From Candidatus Hodarchaeota archaeon (GTDB lineage: Archaea; Asgardarchaeota; Heimdallarchaeia; Hodarchaeales; YT1-057): a DNA stretch of 7,050 nucleotides. A model generated the notes under the pieces. It was not told where the DNA came from and made no database searches. It was given only the letters and a program-made list of their open reading frames with translations. Of this stretch, positions 6,637 to 7,050 are shown one piece after another. The position numbers were made by a program, and so were the translations under genes. Where the stretch lies: the NCBI GenBank assembly GCA_016839955.1, contig JAEOTI010000700.1, positions 1 through 7,050 on the forward strand, read 5' to 3'. Positions within the stretch are counted from its first letter, which is position 1. Each line of letters begins with the position of its first letter.

Positions 6637-6648
6637 ACTAATATTAGT
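6637..6648. repeat. Perfect 12-bp palindrome
   Basis: ACTAATATTAGT is fully self-complementary. It lies about 40 bp before the small ORF that carries the tandem repeat and could be a regulator site, though a 12-bp palindrome can occur by chance in AT-rich DNA. Confidence 0.4.
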
Positions 6649-6687
6649 TACAGTTCCATTTTTCTAGTAGGGAAAAAATTCCACTTT

Positions 6688-6849
6688 ATGAGCATTCAAG
6701 GTTGTTACCTAATAATGAGTAGTGTTGAAAGCGTATTAAGAGAAAGACCATTAGTTAAAGAAGAAAGCATATTAAGAGAAAGACCATTAGTTAAAGAAGA
6801 AGGAGTATTCATAATCCTACTCCCTTGGGGGTTGGAATTCTCCCCATAG
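6688..6849 (+). CDS. Doubtful 53-aa ORF containing a 12-residue tandem repeat
   Basis: From ATG 6688 (or ATG 6715) the frame runs to a TAG at 6847-6849. It encodes two near-identical 12-residue units, ESVLRERPLVKE and ESILRERPLVKE, followed by a hydrophobic end (VFIILLPWGLEF). The charged-then-hydrophobic pattern could be a small peptide. There is no convincing ribosome-binding site, and the frame is open further upstream to 6613 without a better start. The 3' end overlaps the minus-strand ORF at 6817-7050 by 33 bp. The duplication may simply lie in non-coding DNA. Confidence 0.25.
   Translation: MSIQGCYLIMSSVESVLRERPLVKEESILRERPLVKEEGVFIILLPWGLEFSP
6727..6798 (+). repeat. Two tandem 36-bp direct repeats
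   Basis: The copies at 6727-6762 and 6763-6798 differ at one base (GCG/GCA near the start), so they are 35/36 identical. A degenerate start of a third copy (GAAGGAGTATT) follows at 6799. The period is a multiple of three and no stop interrupts the plus-strand frame used by the 53-aa ORF. The copies directly abut, so this is not a CRISPR array; a recent slippage or unequal-exchange duplication is the simplest origin. Confidence 0.9.
6802..6823. repeat. 6-bp inverted repeat at the 3' end of the right-edge ORF
   Basis: GGAGTA (6802-6807) pairs with TACTCC (6818-6823) across a 10-nt loop. It spans the stop codon of the minus-strand ORF at 6817-7050 and might help end that transcript, but no T-run follows. 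Confidence 0.35.
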
Positions 6850-7050
6850 AATGGGAAGTTGACGTTTTAAAAATTGGTAAAATGCTAGGAAATATTTGTT
6901 TTTTGTCAATTGATAGTCATTAATAATTTCAAATTTTTTCATAGAGTAATCACGTTGGATATTATTGTGAAATGTCTGACTGAGTAACCAATAAAGCGAA
7001 GTACCTTTGAAACGTCCTTTATTCATCAGGACAGCAATAGAAAGTAAGTC
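6817..7050 (-). CDS. 3' end of an unknown gene (5' end beyond window)
   Basis: The frame is open from the right edge to a TAG at 6817-6819, giving 77 residues. An internal ATG at 7026 exists, but the frame continues upstream (DLLSIAVL), so the true start is probably outside the window. The peptide is basic and aromatic-rich, with motifs such as GTSLYWLLSQ and YFLAFYQFLKR, and ends in QPPRE. I do not recognise it; a C-terminal piece of a transposase or another accessory protein is possible but unsupported. The chance that it is a spurious open frame is real, given the low-complexity surroundings. Confidence 0.4.
   Translation of the reverse strand, partial: DLLSIAVLMNKGRFKGTSLYWLLSQTFHNNIQRDYSMKKFEIINDYQLTKNKYFLAFYQFLKRQLPILWGEFQPPRE

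Larger units (their letters stand above)
6445..6687. other. AT-rich non-coding stretch
   Basis: I find no credible gene here. The left edge holds the presumed promoter of the minus-strand gene ending at 5593. The rest contains a 12-bp palindrome at 6637-6648 and a small GGAA-AAAA-TTCC dyad at 6671-6682. No tRNA-like or other structured RNA is apparent by eye. Confidence 0.5.

Noticed and set aside
6727..6798. CRISPR array
   Set aside because: The 36-bp copies abut with no spacers and there are only two, so this is a tandem duplication.
6824..6845. GGGG...CCCC hairpin around GAATTC as a terminator
   Set aside because: Only four G-C pairs with no T-run after it; it lies within two overlapping open frames.
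6817..7050. Transposase C-terminus
   Set aside because: No catalytic motif or terminal inverted repeat is visible, so naming it a transposase would be a guess.

Overview
The window most likely comes from an archaeon of the Asgard group (the Lokiarchaeia/Heimdallarchaeia side). The strongest evidence is a compact, intron-free Arf-type small GTPase (minus strand, 3572-4114) with all five G motifs in Arf form (GLDQAGKT, DLGGQ, NKQD). It sits in AT-rich DNA with prokaryotic ribosome-binding sites, a TTG-start gene and archaeal-looking BRE/TATA elements. The assignment rests on gene content only, and no rRNA or marker gene is present to confirm it.

Layout. (1) 1-3256, minus strand: two long, mostly helical proteins of unknown function, 33 bp apart and probably one operon. 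Upstream is a 651-aa protein with an acidic E/S/T-rich tail and an apparent threefold internal repeat. Downstream is a protein of at least 422 aa that runs off the left edge. (2) 3257-3571: a gene-free stretch with four inverted repeats in a row and a T-run just behind the GTPase gene. (3) 3572-4114, minus strand: the Arf-like GTPase, with an amphipathic basic N-terminus and a clear GGGAG ribosome-binding site. (4) 4115-4445: a divergent control region with candidate promoters on both strands and a 19-bp near-perfect palindrome. (5) 4446-5483, plus strand: an unrecognised 345-aa protein whose C-terminal half reads like a small-GTPase fold that has lost its nucleotide-binding motifs. (6) 5484-5592: a convergent spacer with a terminator-like hairpin. 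(7) 5593-6444, minus strand: a 283-codon AT-rich gene, probably started at a TTG, with an N-terminal CxxC...H zinc-finger-like patch. (8) 6445-7050: an AT-rich, gene-poor end with a 36-bp tandem duplication (in frame within a doubtful 53-aa ORF), small palindromes and the 3' end of an unknown minus-strand gene.

How the genes may work together (inference): an active Arf-like switch, a divergently transcribed putative pseudo-GTPase and two large helical proteins on the GTPase strand could form a GTPase-centred module, with the non-catalytic proteins as scaffold, regulator or effector. Only the GTPase has a function supported by motifs. The right-hand third has no evident link to it and looks like accessory sequence.
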